From contig NW_004443767.1 in the NCBI RefSeq assembly GCF_000330505.1, positions 442,240-490,373 of the forward strand: 48,134 bases of DNA, read 5' to 3'. The position numbers were made by a program, and so were the translations under genes. Shown here piece after piece: positions 1 to 9,890 of this stretch (positions are counted from its first letter, which is position 1; each line of letters begins with the position of its first letter). The DNA comes from Entamoeba invadens IP1. Its lineage: Eukaryota > Evosea > Mastigamoebida > Endamoebidae. The notes beneath the pieces are model-generated. The model was not told the DNA's origin, did not search any database, and saw only the letters and a list, made by a program, of their open reading frames with translations.

Positions 1-505
1 ACATGTATACCAGCTTCATTCCACGATGCAACAATTTTTAAAAATTTCAAAATGTGGTTGACTCAGCATAACGAATTTGTACTGGCTGACTCTGCGTATG
101 GTTCAATTGAAAATGTATTTGGAATGTATAAATTCGACACAACTGATGATGAAATCACTCATGGTATAATAAAAATTCACAACAGCATAGTATCTTCTCT
201 TAGAATTATAGTGGCAAAACATGTTTGGGAGATTAGTTAGTTTATTTAAAATAATGCGAGAACCTCATTGGTTGAGTATAAACAAATATAACAATTTGAC
301 TACAATTTGTCATTGTTTATGTAACTATCATGTTCTTGCGTATCCATTAAGAGATGTTCATTTTTATTTAATTAATGAATGTTATTCTCTCCCAGGAGTA
401 ATAAGGCAGTTACCTCCACGAGTCATACAAGAACAACAAAGAATTGCTGAATTAATTCAAAACAATGATTGGACATTTGACGGAATAATTGGCGTTCAAG
501 TTTAG
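1..505 (+). pseudogene. DDE_Tnp_4 (PIF/Harbinger-like) transposase, 3' fragment with frameshift
   Basis: The reading frame is open from base 1, so the gene begins outside the window. Frame 1 (1-240) carries PASFHDATIF followed by LADSAYG, which match the first-aspartate region and the second-aspartate 'ADSAYG'-type motif of DDE_Tnp_4 transposases (HARBI1/PIF family). It ends at a stop at 238-240. Homology then continues in another frame from about 221 (FGRLVSLFKI, the conserved block after the third acidic residue) and runs to a stop at 503-505. The switch of frame inside the most conserved block, and a lysine where the catalytic glutamate is expected, say that this copy is dead. No terminal inverted repeat or target-site duplication was recognised downstream. 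Family assignment is by motif recognition; hAT or another DDE family is less likely. Confidence 0.7.
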
Positions 506-988
506 TATTTAAACGGGCGATTAGGATAATTTAATCTGGTTTATTAATTGTTAATTTAAATTAAACAATAACTATTATATAGTATAGTTGAATATAGTAA
601 AACAATAGAATACATGTTTTTTTTTCAAAAGAAAAAAACAATAATAGTATATACATTGATAAAAGTTATTATATTATATAGTTTCAAAAATAAGACACTA
701 CATAAAAACTGAGAAACTTCAAAGGTTGTGGGTAATTTTAAATAATTAATTCTTATTCAAATTTTACTTTTGTTTATGAAATTATTTCATTTTCATATTG
801 TGACCCATAAATGGAAAGCGACCAATTCATTCGTGTAATAGTAAAATAAAGTTTATCCAACTCTAATTTGAAAATGGTTTAAAAATTATTAATAAACTAT
901 AAAAAATAATATTAATTATTTAATAATTAAATTATAAAGAAACTATTTTATAGTTACTATTTTTTTAAACAGAAAAAGAAAAAATGAA
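506..988. other. AT-rich spacer
   Basis: No gene seen. It holds long A/T runs and short TAATTA-type repeats. The 3' ends of the transposase remnant (left) and of the minus-strand dehydrogenase (right) converge here. Confidence 0.7.
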
Positions 989-2098
989 TTAATTGTCCCA
1001 TGGGAATTTAGTGTCGAGCTTGCAATCCTTTCTAAGGGTTTCCATCTCTGATCTAGTTACGTCTGGGATGAATACACCCTTCTCCTTTCTGTCGAGCATG
1101 GTGTAGTATTCCTTCTCTCCTGGGGTCCAGATTCTTTCAGCGCCTGGGGCTTTAGCAGCAGCTCTGAGTTCTCTGCAGATGTCTCCGACTTGCTTTTCGA
1201 ATTCCTTGAGTGGTCTGAAGCATTCAATGTTGATAGCCATGAAATATTGTCCAAGTTCAATTGGGACCTTCTTTCCGTCCTTCAATCCGGAGCATCCTGA
1301 CAAGAAGTTGGCACCAGACAAGCATGATGACAAGATTTCAACCAAAGCAGCATATCCGTATCCCTTGTGGCCTCCCATCTCTTCACCATATCCACCAAGT
1401 GGATAGCAAGCAGCAGTTCCCTTTTGGAAAGCTTCAAGCATTGGTTGAGCTTCAGTCAAGACCTTTCCTGATCTGTCACAGACCCATCCCGGTTGGCATT
1501 TCTTTCCTTCTCTGGCATACATTTCAATCTTTCCTCTCTGGACAATAGAAGTAGCACAATCAAGGCAGTATGGGAATGGCTCATCTGATGGGAATGAAAA
1601 GACAAGTGGGTTGGTTCCGAGTTTTGGTTCGACGGACCAGCATGGGCAGACGGATGGTCTCGCGTTGCAGCCAGAGAATCCAATCATACCTTGTTGTGAG
1701 GCCATTTGTGGATAATACCCAGCAATACCATAGTGAGTACCATTCTTAATAACTACCATTCCAAGTCCGTGTTTCTTGGCTTTGTCAATAGCCAATTGCA
1801 TTGCTTGCATAGCAACAGAGTGTCCCATACCATTGTGTCCATCAACTACAGCAGTCGTATCAGTTTCTCTAATAACATCAAATCCAGTCTTGGTGTACAA
1901 TTGACCAGCATCAATTCTGTCGACGTAAACGGTTTTGAGTCTCTGGATACCATGGGTGTCCATACCTTGCTTATCGGCTTGAATAAGAACCTTGGCACAT
2001 CTAGCAGCAACGGCTTCTTCACAGCCCTTGGCAATCAAAACGTCTTTCATGAACTTCTCGAGCTCTTCGAAGTGAATTCTGTACTTGGCGTCTGACAT
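989..2098 (-). CDS. Malate/L-lactate dehydrogenase, Ldh_2 family
   Basis: This single-exon gene encodes 369 residues, a normal length for the Ldh_2 (malate/ureidoglycolate/L-sulfolactate dehydrogenase) family of NAD(P)-dependent 2-hydroxyacid dehydrogenases. The fold is unrelated to classical Rossmann malate dehydrogenases. Visible family motifs are DTHG at residues 47-50, GHNGMGH near 87-93, the active-site block NGTHYGIAGYY around 119-129 with His122, and GTNPLVFSFP further on. In Entamoeba such an enzyme is the usual cytosolic malate dehydrogenase working with malic enzyme around glycolysis; that role is inferred from family and lineage. The start is the first ATG in frame. Coding GC is much higher than in the flanks. 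The family is mainly prokaryotic, so an old lateral transfer is plausible. Exact substrate cannot be read from the sequence. Confidence 0.93.
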   Translation of the reverse strand: MSDAKYRIHFEELEKFMKDVLIAKGCEEAVAARCAKVLIQADKQGMDTHGIQRLKTVYVDRIDAGQLYTKTGFDVIRETDTTAVVDGHNGMGHSVAMQAMQLAIDKAKKHGLGMVVIKNGTHYGIAGYYPQMASQQGMIGFSGCNARPSVCPCWSVEPKLGTNPLVFSFPSDEPFPYCLDCATSIVQRGKIEMYAREGKKCQPGWVCDRSGKVLTEAQPMLEAFQKGTAACYPLGGYGEEMGGHKGYGYAALVEILSSCLSGANFLSGCSGLKDGKKVPIELGQYFMAINIECFRPLKEFEKQVGDICRELRAAAKAPGAERIWTPGEKEYYTMLDRKEKGVFIPDVTRSEMETLRKDCKLDTKFPWDN

Positions 2099-2694
2099 CT
2101 GGATGTGATGAGTTACCCTGAAAATAATTTATAGATTGCGACACGTGGTACTATTTTATATAAATACTTGCTCCGAATCTTGGAAAGTAAGTTCAAGAGA
2201 AGTTACATTGAAAATGGGACGTGGCGTTCTTTAAATAACAATTTCAATAAAAGGTCGACGATTTGAAAATGGAACTCATATTTTTCAAAAATGCACTACG
2301 AACTTTTTTTGAATTATTGTGAGAAAAGGCGGTTAAAAATGCCAATGATCTTTAATTAATTTGAGTTGTCGACTTACGAATTTGAAAAGGTAGATTATTG
2401 TGTAAATCAATAGGTATTTTACAACACAAAAAAAAAACAGTAAACGAAATTTGCTTTTTACAAGCAAAATCCAAATCATGGGTTTACCACCAATTATTGA
2501 TCTGAAATATATAATCAATATTTTGGTATTGTAGACTTATAATTTAACTATCATTCTAAGTAAAATACACCAATCTATTATTCTTTTCAATAAGATATTC
2601 TTTTAAATGAAAGTTTTTTGAATTGAAATGACGAAAAATATTATTGATTGATATAATTACATTTATTATAAAAAAGAATAAATGAATTTAATAA
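2099..2694. other. AT-rich spacer with 5' leader of the dehydrogenase gene
   Basis: No convincing gene. A 61-codon minus-strand frame (2333-2518) is low-complexity hydrophobic and shows no family signal. The leader next to the dehydrogenase reads, on the minus strand, a short pyrimidine stretch ending TTTTCAG about 20 nt before the ATG, which could be a 5'-UTR splice acceptor but is unproven. Confidence 0.5.
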
Positions 2695-3546
2695 TTAATC
2701 GGTGTCAATACCATAAAATATATCAGAGAAGTCTAAGTTTTTCAAGTTGTCATGATTGATGAAGAAAAGCCCAACACCATTATCACACCACTCCATTTTA
2801 TTGGTATCGTTCCCATCGGGATATTTTTCTTCATTTTCAGAATACTCTTCAGATGCCAATTGTAATAAAAGAGTATCTTTATTGCCAATATCATCACGGA
2901 AGCTCTCTTCCATTTGGATGTAATGAGGACATCCTCCGTAATTAGAAACTGCCTTGAAGAATGCTTGTGTTGTGTCAATTTGAAATTCTATAGCTGATGT
3001 ACTCGCAGAATATTTGATTGCAAGCTTTTTAACAATATTTTCTCGTTCGTTTAATGGAATTGCAACTGTCTCGCCGAGTTTGCCATGAACTCTAAATACA
3101 CCAAAATACGGAACTTCTTTGTTTTTGTTTTCCATTGCGATCTTTGCATCATCTGGAAGTGGTTGGTGATTTGCAATAGAAACTTCTTTAGTGTAAAGAA
3201 CCTTAAACCTTGAAGTGTCGTACTGGTCTTCGGGATCAACAAAAAATTGGAGCATTCCACTTGTTGGAAAATTAACGAGTTTTGGCATTTCAGAGAAATT
3301 GATCTGACATAACAACACAAGTGGATGTCCATCTATGTAAGGATAAACCGATCCTTTTGGGTAATAAGGTATACCACCAACGCAACTGTTAATTGGTGTA
3401 ATTGTGTTGTCTACTTTTAAATCAAGAACAATACACTCTTTTTTGTACTTCTCGAATAACTCTCCCATGATACTTTTAGTAACTTCGTCGGTCAGAATTG
3501 TGTTTTCGAATGTATCACATTTATCAGTGACAATAATTGTGTTCAT
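2695..3546 (-). CDS. DUF1963 (YwqG-like) protein
   Basis: Single-exon gene of 283 residues. The segment around residues 56-112 (GGIPYYPKG, then PLVLLCQINF, then FPTSGMLQFFVDPEDQYD) is the hallmark of DUF1963/YwqG proteins, in which a GG-P-x-P-G turn is followed by a 'LLxQINFxE' strand and a 'FPxxGxLQFF' strand. The C-terminal half keeps the usual GG-P-x-Y block (YGGCPHYIQ) and the LLLQLASE strand. Family function is not established. The family is common in bacteria and scattered in protists. The start is the first ATG. The gene is divergent from the surface-protein gene to its right, with about 130 bp between the two ATGs. Confidence 0.85.
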   Translation of the reverse strand: MNTIIVTDKCDTFENTILTDEVTKSIMGELFEKYKKECIVLDLKVDNTITPINSCVGGIPYYPKGSVYPYIDGHPLVLLCQINFSEMPKLVNFPTSGMLQFFVDPEDQYDTSRFKVLYTKEVSIANHQPLPDDAKIAMENKNKEVPYFGVFRVHGKLGETVAIPLNERENIVKKLAIKYSASTSAIEFQIDTTQAFFKAVSNYGGCPHYIQMEESFRDDIGNKDTLLLQLASEEYSENEEKYPDGNDTNKMEWCDNGVGLFFINHDNLKNLDFSDIFYGIDTD

Positions 3547-3677
3547 TCTTCTAAACTAATTATAAGTGTTTTTTTAGTAATAAATAAATAACATTTGTTG
3601 TTTGACTGATTAACTATGGTATAATAAAACTATAATTATTTGGAACCGTGAAACTTAAAAAATGGACAATAATCAAT
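3547..3677. promoter_or_regulatory. Shared divergent promoter region, with GAAC-type element at 3643-3646
   Basis: Two divergent genes start on either side of this 131-bp AT-rich stretch. A GAAC core (GGAACC) lies about 32 nt before the plus-strand ATG at 3678, and a TATAATAAAACTATAA stretch lies just upstream. GAAC and TATA-like boxes are known Entamoeba core promoter elements; their use here is inference. An ATG at 3662-3664, in another frame, opens a 35-codon overlapping frame that would precede the main start if the transcript includes it. Confidence 0.35.
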
Positions 3678-5337
3678 ATGTACCTACGATTTCATATTCT
3701 GATTTTTGTAGTGGTTGTGAGAGCGTTGATAATAAACACGCCGTGTGTACCACAGATGTATGTGATTGATGAAGATGTGATGTTTGAGCATGAAGCGATG
3801 GGTGAATTTGCGGATGTAGTGAGCCTTCACAAGTGTTATGAAGAGATGGGTGAGTTGAGGAAGAATGTTTATGGTGTTCGTGTCAAAGCGGAGTGTTATG
3901 TGTACTCGACACAGATGCACATCCACACGGAGAGGCGGAACATCTCGCGATGTGGGCATTGCATGTCACTTGTTGGTCCATCGTTGATAGCGACGCAGTG
4001 TATGATAGCGGGGTATTACACTGTAGACGAGCAGTATGCGACTGCGATGAATGCGGAGGGGCGGTTGTCGTACATTGTATTTCTTAACAAGGAAAGTGTC
4101 AAGCGGATGTCATCAGGAACGGCATTCAAAGCAACGGAAGCAACAGCGTCGTACACGTCGTGCAATTACGCGACATTTCCCGTGTTGACAGTGCTTGCCA
4201 CAAACTCAACACACACCAAATTAGTTGTGTACAACACAAATGAGCGTGTTGTGTCGATCAGCAACGGGACTGTATCATCGGACATTGATGGTGATGGCTA
4301 TTTCACGCTGCAAACAGCAGAAAACAGAACGATAGAGAAGGTGTGTGTGACTTCATTTGAAGGGCAGCGCACCTGCTTCAGTGCAGTCACAACAACACCG
4401 AGAAACACGTACGTTGCGTTGTCTCGATACACCCCACCACTTGAAAACAAGACGTGCGAATTTCTGCCACAACTGATTGCTTTCTCAACAACAACAAACT
4501 ACTCCTTTGTGTCAGCACCTTTCAGATACAAAATAGCCGCATTGCATCTCACCCCACCTATCAATTCAAATTTCTATGTGGACTACACAGACGCGGAAAT
4601 AAAGAACTTGAAGTACGCACAACTAACACTCAACACCACACACAGTGGTGTGTCTTTTGTGTATCCAACACTCTTCCAATTCACTCGCCATTTCAAACAA
4701 TTTGTGTTTGTTGCTAATTGCTCGCAAAAATGCATTCTCAAAAATGTCCGCCTTGCCTCAGCTTTCGACAACACAACAAATTCAACATATTTTGTTCACG
4801 AAGTCAGCTACAGACTCAAATTCAACACCGAAACAACAGAAAGTGGGGGTCTTTTTGTCATCACTGCAAAAGTCTCTCTCAACCAATCAGAAAAAGGTTA
4901 TTGTTTGTTTATTATTAATTATTATTAATTATTATTATTAATATAATAATTATTGTAATTAATGAAAAGAATAAGAAGTAGACAATGGAATAGCATTTGA
5001 TTTTGATGTTCCAAGTGAAACGGTGATGAAGATAACAACAGCAGTCTCACGTGCACGTGATGCGACAAAGATGGTATCGTGCACGACGGAATCGTTTGAT
5101 TGTAAAGGTCGTGGGTGTACTGTTGGCAATTCGACACTCAGAGACAGTGCAACAACATACACAAATTACTTCAACTTCACTGCAGGGTGTGAACAATACT
5201 GTGGTTCATGTGGAGTTGGGTATTCATGTTCCAAGACTGGTCATTGTATTCGCACTCCAACACAGAACACTCGCAACCCAAACACGTCATATCCTCTCGC
5301 ACTTTCATTGTGTTTCGCGCTCGTTCTTTTTCTCTAA
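3678..5337 (+). CDS. Cys-rich surface protein, probable GPI anchor (2 exons)
   Basis: Proposed exons are 3678-4902 and 4982-5337, giving 526 residues. The intron (79 nt, GTTTGT...TAG, phase 1) is needed because the first frame stops at 4926-4928. Joining restores the frame. A second donor at 4897 (GTTATT) would also keep the frame. The frame is open back to a GTG at 3648, but the first ATG is 3678 and directly begins a signal peptide (MYLRFHILIFVVVV). The ectodomain is rich in Cys, Thr, Ser and N-glycosylation sequons. Just before the end lies a compact Cys-rich module (CEQYCGSCGVGYSC). The protein ends with a hydrophobic tail and no cytoplasmic residues, the pattern of a GPI-anchor signal. 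I recognise no named family. A role at the cell surface is inferred. Confidence 0.75.
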
Positions 5338-5488
5338 CTTGTATTTTGGTATTTTATGCACACAAAAAAAAGATTATTTAAACTCTAAGTTATTTTGAGA
5401 ATTGTTTGTATAACAAAATGTGAACAAATTAACTATAAAGTCCTATTAAAAATAGGTAGAAACAAAACTGGACTTTACTTAATATCTA

Positions 5489-6022
5489 TCAAGCTTCTTC
5501 ATTCTGTTTTCCGTGCAACGCTTGTTTCGCCATTTGTTCCTCCTTTTGTTGTTCGAGTTGTTCTTCTTTTGCTTGTTGTGGGTTGATTTGTTGGAGGTTA
5601 TTGAATATTTTGATATAACGGGCGACGTCTGAGTTATACTCTGGTGCGAATTTATAGAAGAGTCCAGTGTTTCTTAAAAGTTGTCCCTGTAAAGCAGGAG
5701 TTAATGGTCTTAGTGCTCTTACAACTTCTTTAAGAATTTGGTTCTTTTTAGCAGGTAATTCCTTGTACTTTGACATTAACTGTTGTGTCATCTCTCGTAT
5801 TTTTTGTCGCGCTTGTGCATCGCGGACCAGTTGAAGGTCCGACTTTTCGTTGTCGTACTGAACCATATAAGCTCTCCCCTCTTCCTCCAACGCCGTGTAT
5901 TGTTGGTTATATTCCGCTATTTTCGCTTTGACTTCCTCAAAAAGCTTTTTGCAAACGGTTCCGCGACACTCCGGAAATTGTCCAACAACCAGCACACTCA
6001 AAAATAACACTAAAATCATCAT
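5489..6022 (-). CDS. Small secreted coiled-coil protein, hypothetical
   Basis: Single-exon frame of 177 residues starting with ATG ATG. The first 15 residues (MMILVLFLSVLVVGQ) form a clear signal peptide. Two cysteines follow close together (residues 19 and 24), perhaps a disulfide. The rest is charged and helical, with heptad-like Leu/Ala spacing around residues 25-95 and a Gln/Glu-rich tail (about 140-177) ending without KDEL or a membrane segment. Secretion or residence in the secretory pathway is the simplest reading. I do not recognise a family. Its 3' end converges with the surface-protein gene on the left (about 150 bp between stops). Confidence 0.7.
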   Translation of the reverse strand: MMILVLFLSVLVVGQFPECRGTVCKKLFEEVKAKIAEYNQQYTALEEEGRAYMVQYDNEKSDLQLVRDAQARQKIREMTQQLMSKYKELPAKKNQILKEVVRALRPLTPALQGQLLRNTGLFYKFAPEYNSDVARYIKIFNNLQQINPQQAKEEQLEQQKEEQMAKQALHGKQNEEA

Positions 6023-6104
6023 TCACCAAATAATATAGAATTTTCAAGTTCTATTGTTTTCTTTGCATTATAAGAAATAAATAACAAAAAAAAGAATGAA
6101 AATG

Positions 6105-7072
6105 TTATACAGTTACATGGGGTGTTTCTTTTGGACGTGGCGTTTGGGGGTTTTTAGTGCGAGGAAGTTGATACTCTGTTGGTTCCATATAAGCGCTTAC
6201 TGTTTTGTGGACATTGCTAATAAATATCTTATCATAGTTCTCTATGAAAAAGACTATTGTTTTGACAGCATAATTGTCCTTATTCATTAATTCTTGAAGC
6301 GACAAAGAAAACATCGCTGGCGCAAAAACTGTCGCCAAGTTAGACACATCCATTAAGTTTTGTCTTGAATATTGTGAAACAAGTCTTAGATGGAAAATCA
6401 CATGTTTTAAAGTCAAGTAATTAGTTCTAGTGTTTATTATTAATTCAGTTCTTGTTATTTAAATAACATTTATAATAACATTTATAATAACAAACAGTTT
6501 GAGAAAAGAGACTGCATTAATCATATTCATTAATATAATATCATTGTAAGATTTATCGATTTCTAATAATTACTTATTAGTTATAATATATCAATATATA
6601 TATATATTCATTGATATTTTATTCAAATATAAAATAAATTATATACAGACAAACGAATTGTTGCATCAAACATATCTCTTTCATCATCTGATATTAACTT
6701 ATTTGGAATGAGCTTTAAATAATTTTTCAAAAGAGATGCCACCACATCGACATTAAGTTGTGACAAATCGACTGTTTCTCCTCTTTCATAAAAATCTGTG
6801 ACTTGTTTTATCACAGCATAGTTACCAGGTACTCTAAAAATACCTTCTCTTAGTATAAAAGACCAGTCGTGGCTTAAAACGTCTAACATGTCGTATATAG
6901 GATAAGGGATCCCATTAATGGTAGGAACACTTTTCAAGTTGACTCCGATCATACATTGCCTTTTCATGAGTAAACTGGATATTTTAAAGTTTGTAAATTG
7001 CTTTTCAGTCACAACTGATTCGAACAATATTTTGGGTTTCATTATCGAAAAATGTTTTGTATAACATTTCAT
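6105..7072 (-). CDS. RhoGAP-domain protein (2 exons)
   Basis: Exon 1 runs from 7072 down to about 6651 and exon 2 from about 6426 down to 6105, giving about 247 residues, most of it one RhoGAP domain. Exon 1 holds EGIFRVPG with the arginine finger at residue 80, then VVASLLKNYLKLIPNKLIS, the 'LLKxxLRxLPxPL' helix. Exon 2 supplies LKHVIFHLRLV...NLATVFAPAMF, the second half of the fold. It should stimulate GTP hydrolysis on Rho/Rac-type GTPases, here as a minimal GAP without obvious extra targeting domains. The perfect GTTTGT donor (6654) does not keep the frame with the acceptors I can find. The overlapping GTCTGT donor (6650) joined to TAG at 6427 (intron 224 nt) does; an AAG at 6451 is an alternative acceptor. 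Domain call is firm and exon joints are approximate. Confidence 0.82.
6588..6617. repeat. AT inverted repeat inside the RhoGAP intron
   Basis: ATATCAAT at 6588-6595 is repeated in reverse complement as ATTGATAT at 6610-6617, around a (TA)n core. A short direct duplication of 'acatttataata' lies at about 6466-6490. Both fall in the intron; such simple AT structures are common in this genome. Confidence 0.6.
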
Positions 7073-7361
7073 TTATAATTGTTTTTTGATTGTATCAACC
7101 AAAAATTTTTTTATGTTATTTTAATAATTTATTAATTAATATTATTACTATTTTATAATTTGTTTTATTATTAGTAAAAACCATTTATTCATTAATGTGA
7201 AATAATTAAAAAATAGAAAATTTATTATAAAAATGTAGTTAATCAAAAAAAATGTCAGTGATGGAATGGTGGGATATTAAAGGGGCAAAAATAATGAAAT
7301 TTGAAAAAAAGTGGCAACTGAGAACTTCGAAGTCAACCCCTTCACTCCCAGAACTGAAGCA

Positions 7362-7934
7362 ATGCCCTTAATAATTTTTTTATCACTCATGTTATTTTCC
7401 GTCCCCGGACAAACAGTGAACAAGACAAACGAGATACAATGTTCGACGTGCCAGACAGAGCTTAAAAAGTGCTTGGCCGACAGCTCGACCCCAGGCCAGT
7501 TTGTGGGCGGAAAGTCGATACACAAAACGTGCCAGTGCTGTGACTTATACAAAAAATGCATTACTGGCATTGAGTGCGATTTGTCTCCATCCATATGCTA
7601 CAACACATCGTGTTCCCAAATCGATTTTGTGGGTTGGATTGCCATTTGTGTTGCAATTGTTGTCATTCTGTTTGTCATCCTTGCAATTTACTTGTTTTAC
7701 AGATTCAGACCAAAAAAGGTGGAAGAACCGTTGAAAAGCACAGAAATGTCACCAGCGTCGTCGGTTTCGCAACAAAGTGCGCAACAAATTAAACACAAAG
7801 AGGTGAAAGACATTCAAGTTAACTACCAACGACTTGCAAAAGTACTTTCGTCATCAACAACTTCAACAAGCGAAAGCGAAGAAGAACCTGCGCAATCCCA
7901 GCCAAAACTTACAGAAGTCAAAGTTGCGAAGTGA
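7362..7934 (+). CDS. Small type I membrane protein, Cys-rich, hypothetical
   Basis: The frame is open from a GTG at 7311 but the first ATG that makes sense is 7362, giving 190 residues. It begins with a signal peptide (MPLIIFLSLMLFSVPGQ). A short Cys-rich ectodomain follows (CSTCQTELKKC, then CQCCDLYKKC), with a sequon NKT near the mature N-terminus. One strong transmembrane helix (around residues 88-114) is followed by a basic stop-transfer (RFRPKK). The cytoplasmic tail of about 75 residues is rich in Ser, Glu and Lys (SSSTTSTSESEEE) and may be phosphorylated. The architecture suggests a small surface receptor or adaptor. I know no named homologue. No intron is needed. Confidence 0.72.
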   Translation: MPLIIFLSLMLFSVPGQTVNKTNEIQCSTCQTELKKCLADSSTPGQFVGGKSIHKTCQCCDLYKKCITGIECDLSPSICYNTSCSQIDFVGWIAICVAIVVILFVILAIYLFYRFRPKKVEEPLKSTEMSPASSVSQQSAQQIKHKEVKDIQVNYQRLAKVLSSSTTSTSESEEEPAQSQPKLTEVKVAK

Positions 7935-8522
7935 TCGCTATACACCCACGAGAGAGCATCATATCTTGGAGACCTTTTCTGAATCAAAACTCTGACACAA
8001 AAGCTATTTTGTGAACTGATTCATTCTTTATAATTCGTTTGACTTGGATATCTTAGTCATTTAATGACTGTTTTAATGGTTTTTGACTCTATTTGTTTCT
8101 TTGTATATAACAATCTAAAAGTTGAATTTTGTTGAAAAAACGGAAGTATAATCGTTTCTGTTTTTTAAATGCTTTTTGTGATGTTCATTTTTCTTGTTTC
8201 GCCACAGAAATGAAAAATACATTAAAAGTGATACTAGTAATAATAGAATTTTAGTAGTATTTTCTAATTATTTGATTAATCCCAATACAAAAAATGATAT
8301 CAAATCGACTTAATTAAGTTAAATCAAGTTCAAATAACGATATTATATATAATTCAATAAAAATTATATTTAACTGTTGATAAAAACACACTCAATCCTA
8401 TTTATTGAAAGTTTCTATAAAATTACAAATAACTAAACTATTAAGTTGTTAATTTGATGTTTTAAGCCAACAACAACAATAACTGTATTAATTAAAAACT
8501 GTAAATGTCTTGGCAACGTATG
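7935..8522. other. AT-rich spacer between convergent genes
   Basis: No gene seen. It holds only the 3' regions of the small membrane protein (left) and the amino-acid transporter (right), with TAATTA-type runs. Confidence 0.65.
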
Positions 8523-9779
8523 TTAGTCGAAGGCATTGAACTGATTGGCTATAGTAATCCCAAGACCAATTCCACCCATAATAATTCCAATAATGAAAAT
8601 TCCTAAAGATATCCACTTTAATGGTCCTTTAGCGACTTTGAAAGCAAAGACGGAGGGGAAGATGTAAACAACAAGTGACCCGAAGATGGATCCATTGTAA
8701 GCCAACACGGTTGAAATCTGCTCGACAGCGGCAGCCAAGAACATACAAACAGAAATCAAAATGAGTGAGAGGGAGACTCTTCTGACTTGTGAATCTTCCC
8801 ATCCAGCAAAGACCAACTTGTCGAAGATATCTCTTTGTGCGTGGTGGACCAATGGGAATGACAGTGACATGACCAAACAGAACGAAATGCAGGCGATAAA
8901 CATTGGGATATCACTAGTAGGGTAATCGACCAAAATGTTTCCCGTCAAATTTGGATTCAAAGAGAAGTACCCAAACAACCCGATGAGTAAGTAAACCAAA
9001 AAGCTTACAAAAGTTGAGACCAATACTATCAAGTTCATCTTCTTGATACTTCGCCCTTTCAATTCAGAATAAAATCGCAAGACGTTATAATGTGCAGTGA
9101 ACGCACACGTCATATATGGAAATCCTCTCAAAAACTGTATATCTGCATTGAACCATACTGGGGGGTTGTTTTCAAAGTTGTCAAAATAAGTTGTGAAGGT
9201 CTCTATAATAGTAGTGATGGTCGTGTAAATCACACACACCAAACAGAGCAAAGATGCGTACTTCAAAGCACTCAAATTCTTGAACATAGACAAGGGGTAC
9301 ACTACACAAAACCCAATGATCATGATATCAAAGTGTCGATCGACTAATATCGTGCGTGGCGCAAACGTAGAGAAGATATGTGGCATAAACCCGCCCAAGA
9401 AAATGGGGTAAGCAATACATGTCCCAGTCGTATAACAAAAAATAGAGATCTGGACTAAATAGGACAACCACTTCCCACCAATCTTCTCGGAGATTTCTTT
9501 ATATGTCCACATGTGCGTTTTCACACAGACATATGTCAGCAAATACATCGCAAATGCAGACAAAAACCACGCTACTAATAACAAGACAGGGCCACCTACA
9601 TACCCAGAAAATTGGAAAGCCAATGGAATCGCTAAAGTGCCACTGCCGATGATGGTGTTCGCTAAATTAAACATCGTCCCAAATATCCCATTCGATCCAG
9701 TCGGGTCATCTTTATACTCAACTTCGTCTTGTGGCAACGTGTCATTCAACAACCCTTTTTGTTGTCCCTCCTCAGTCAT
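8523..9779 (-). CDS. Amino acid transporter, AAAP/SLC38-like
   Basis: Single exon. The open frame begins at a TTG (9785), but the first ATG is at 9779, giving 418 residues. About eleven hydrophobic segments cover nearly the whole protein after an acidic cytosolic N-terminus of about 35 residues. The first helix carries NLANTIIGSGTLAIPLAF, the signature of the amino acid/auxin permease family (SLC36/SLC38, yeast AVT), which moves neutral amino acids with protons or sodium. Location (plasma membrane or vacuolar/lysosomal) is not shown by the sequence. Length is normal and the C-terminus ends soon after the last helix. A leader of about 110 nt without an ATG precedes it, longer than typical for Entamoeba. 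Confidence 0.9.
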   Translation of the reverse strand: MTEEGQQKGLLNDTLPQDEVEYKDDPTGSNGIFGTMFNLANTIIGSGTLAIPLAFQFSGYVGGPVLLLVAWFLSAFAMYLLTYVCVKTHMWTYKEISEKIGGKWLSYLVQISIFCYTTGTCIAYPIFLGGFMPHIFSTFAPRTILVDRHFDIMIIGFCVVYPLSMFKNLSALKYASLLCLVCVIYTTITTIIETFTTYFDNFENNPPVWFNADIQFLRGFPYMTCAFTAHYNVLRFYSELKGRSIKKMNLIVLVSTFVSFLVYLLIGLFGYFSLNPNLTGNILVDYPTSDIPMFIACISFCLVMSLSFPLVHHAQRDIFDKLVFAGWEDSQVRRVSLSLILISVCMFLAAAVEQISTVLAYNGSIFGSLVVYIFPSVFAFKVAKGPLKWISLGIFIIGIIMGGIGLGITIANQFNAFD

Positions 9780-9890
9780 CTCCAACTTTGTGGTTCACAG
9801 TTCCCTTTTTGTCGAAGGTAAGAGGAAGCCTGATAACCTTCTGCCAGAAACGCCTCGCCTTCCAATTATTCTTGGCCTTCTGCAAATCCT

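Noticed and set aside
2333..2518. 61-codon minus-strand frame
   Set aside because: Low-complexity hydrophobic product in A/T-rich spacer; no domain and no promoter-like signal.
6588..6617. Idea that the AT hairpin is a transposon end
   Set aside because: It is a simple (TA)n-centred palindrome inside an intron with no flanking duplication.
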